Assembly: GCA_024640835.1 (NCBI GenBank)
Contig: JAHEEH010000020.1
Span: forward strand, 1-5,516
From: Bacteroidota bacterium
GTDB lineage: Bacteria; Bacteroidota; Rhodothermia; Rhodothermales; UBA10348
Length of the DNA stretch: 5,516 bases
Direction of reading: 5' to 3'
The notes below the pieces were generated by a model that saw only the letters and a list, made by a program, of their open reading frames with translations, did not search any database and was not told the DNA's origin. Position numbers and translations under genes: made by a program. Shown here piece after piece: positions 5,041 to 5,516 of this stretch (its first letter is position 1; each line of letters starts with the position of its first letter).

Positions 5041-5516
5041 GACGCCAGAGCAGCACTCCGGCCACCGGCAGGACCAGGGACACCCAGGCCGCGACGGCCA
5101 TGGGCCGTTCCGGAGCCAGCACCGACGGCCAGAGCTCCGTCAGCGGCAGGAGCGCCAGCACGAGCAGCAGCGAGGCCGCCTGGAATGCGGCCAGCGGACG
5201 CCCCCGGACCAGCATGGCCGCGATGGCCGGTGTCACGAAACCGAGCAGGAGCACGTGCAGGTACAGCACCCGGACCGGCGCGATGTCGGCCCACCACACC
5301 CCCGGCACGAGCATGGAGGCGGCCTGTCCCGATCCCTTCACGGCCAGGACCAGCATCGCCGCCCCCCATGACCTCCGGATCGCAGCCGGCGCGCTTCTCC
5401 ACCAGGACCACACCAGGCCGACCGCCCCGACTCCCCACGCCATCCCCCCGATCCGGGCCACGAGACGCAGATTCGCCTGGACGAGATGGCCAGGCATTCC
5501 GAGCAGGAACGACGCG
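5018..5516 (-). CDS. C-terminal part of multi-pass membrane protein, cut by window edge
   Basis: About 165 residues are visible and the reading frame stays open to the right edge (upstream codons give ASFLLG before the Met at 5497). That Met is thus probably internal and the true start lies outside the window. I see about five hydrophobic segments: IGGMAWGVGAVGLVWSWW, WGAAMLVLAVKGSGQAASML, VLYLHVLLLGFVTPAIAAML, AAFQAASLLLVLALLPL and AVAAWVSLVLPVAGVLLW. The protein ends in a short polar tail (RRTYDEVP). The K-x3-Q helix followed by YLHxLLLGFVT resembles, from memory, uncharacterised Bacteroidota/Rhodothermota membrane proteins sometimes likened to cytochrome oxidase subunit I or NnrS. The conserved-looking His would be a heme or metal ligand candidate. 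The function is not known. Its TAG stop shares CTAG with the phosphofructokinase stop. Confidence 0.75.
   Translation of the reverse strand, partial: ASFLLGMPGHLVQANLRLVARIGGMAWGVGAVGLVWSWWRSAPAAIRRSWGAAMLVLAVKGSGQAASMLVPGVWWADIAPVRVLYLHVLLLGFVTPAIAAMLVRGRPLAAFQAASLLLVLALLPLTELWPSVLAPERPMAVAAWVSLVLPVAGVLLWRRTYDEVP

Noticed and set aside
3906..5438. 510-codon minus-strand frame opposite phosphofructokinase and into the membrane gene
   Set aside because: It is antisense to a textbook phosphofructokinase and out of frame with the real membrane protein, with no recognisable domain.
1..5516. Mobile element, CRISPR array or defence system
   Set aside because: No transposase, integrase, terminal repeats, regularly spaced repeats, or known defence domains are visible. 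The genes are metabolic, signalling or membrane proteins with uniform base composition.

Overview
The window comes from a GC-rich bacterial chromosome (roughly two thirds G+C by eye, with G/C-dominated third codon positions). It looks like ordinary housekeeping and accessory sequence. I see no insertion sequence, integrase, CRISPR array, tRNA or rRNA. Taxonomy is uncertain. The cysteine-type DUF971 protein, the GAF-GAF-SpoIIE phosphatase and the multi-pass protein with a YLHxLLLGF segment together suggest a Rhodothermota/Bacteroidota-like or Gemmatimonadota-like lineage. That is inference from gene types, not from a marker gene.

Layout. Positions 1-397 hold no gene I can support. They contain an AT-rich, promoter-like island (about 101-120), several GC-rich inverted repeats, and a strong 15-bp hairpin (283-318) that looks like a terminator or RNA element. 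A tentative promoter (345-373) follows, just ahead of a small DUF971 zinc-binding protein (398-739, +). Converging on it with only 6 bp between stop codons is a minus-strand three-gene cluster. In transcription order this is a UPF0173 metallo-beta-lactamase-fold hydrolase (3696-3001), a YfcE-type metallophosphoesterase (2996-2505, GTG start, 4 bp after the preceding stop), and a GAF-GAF-SpoIIE/PP2C phosphatase (2479-746). A 197-bp divergent intergenic region (3697-3893) carries a perfect TATAAT for the minus operon, a 7-bp direct repeat and a hairpin. To its right lies a 6-phosphofructokinase of the mixed-substrate group (3894-5021, +). The window ends in the C-terminal part of a multi-pass membrane protein (5018-5516, -, cut by the window edge). 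Its stop codon and that of the phosphofructokinase share a single CTAG.

How the genes fit together. The three minus-strand genes are spaced like one transcription unit: two small metal-dependent hydrolases followed by a sensor phosphatase of the RsbU/SpoIIE type. No STAS antagonist, anti-sigma kinase or sigma factor is visible beside the phosphatase, so its target must be encoded elsewhere. The phosphofructokinase is a stand-alone glycolytic gene. Its active-site residues (Gly in GGDGT, Lys in PKTIDND) are the combination associated with ATP use inside a clade that also contains pyrophosphate-dependent enzymes.

The most interesting unexplained stretch is the structured non-coding region at about 101-397. 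I did not find convincing evidence of a new multi-gene system.
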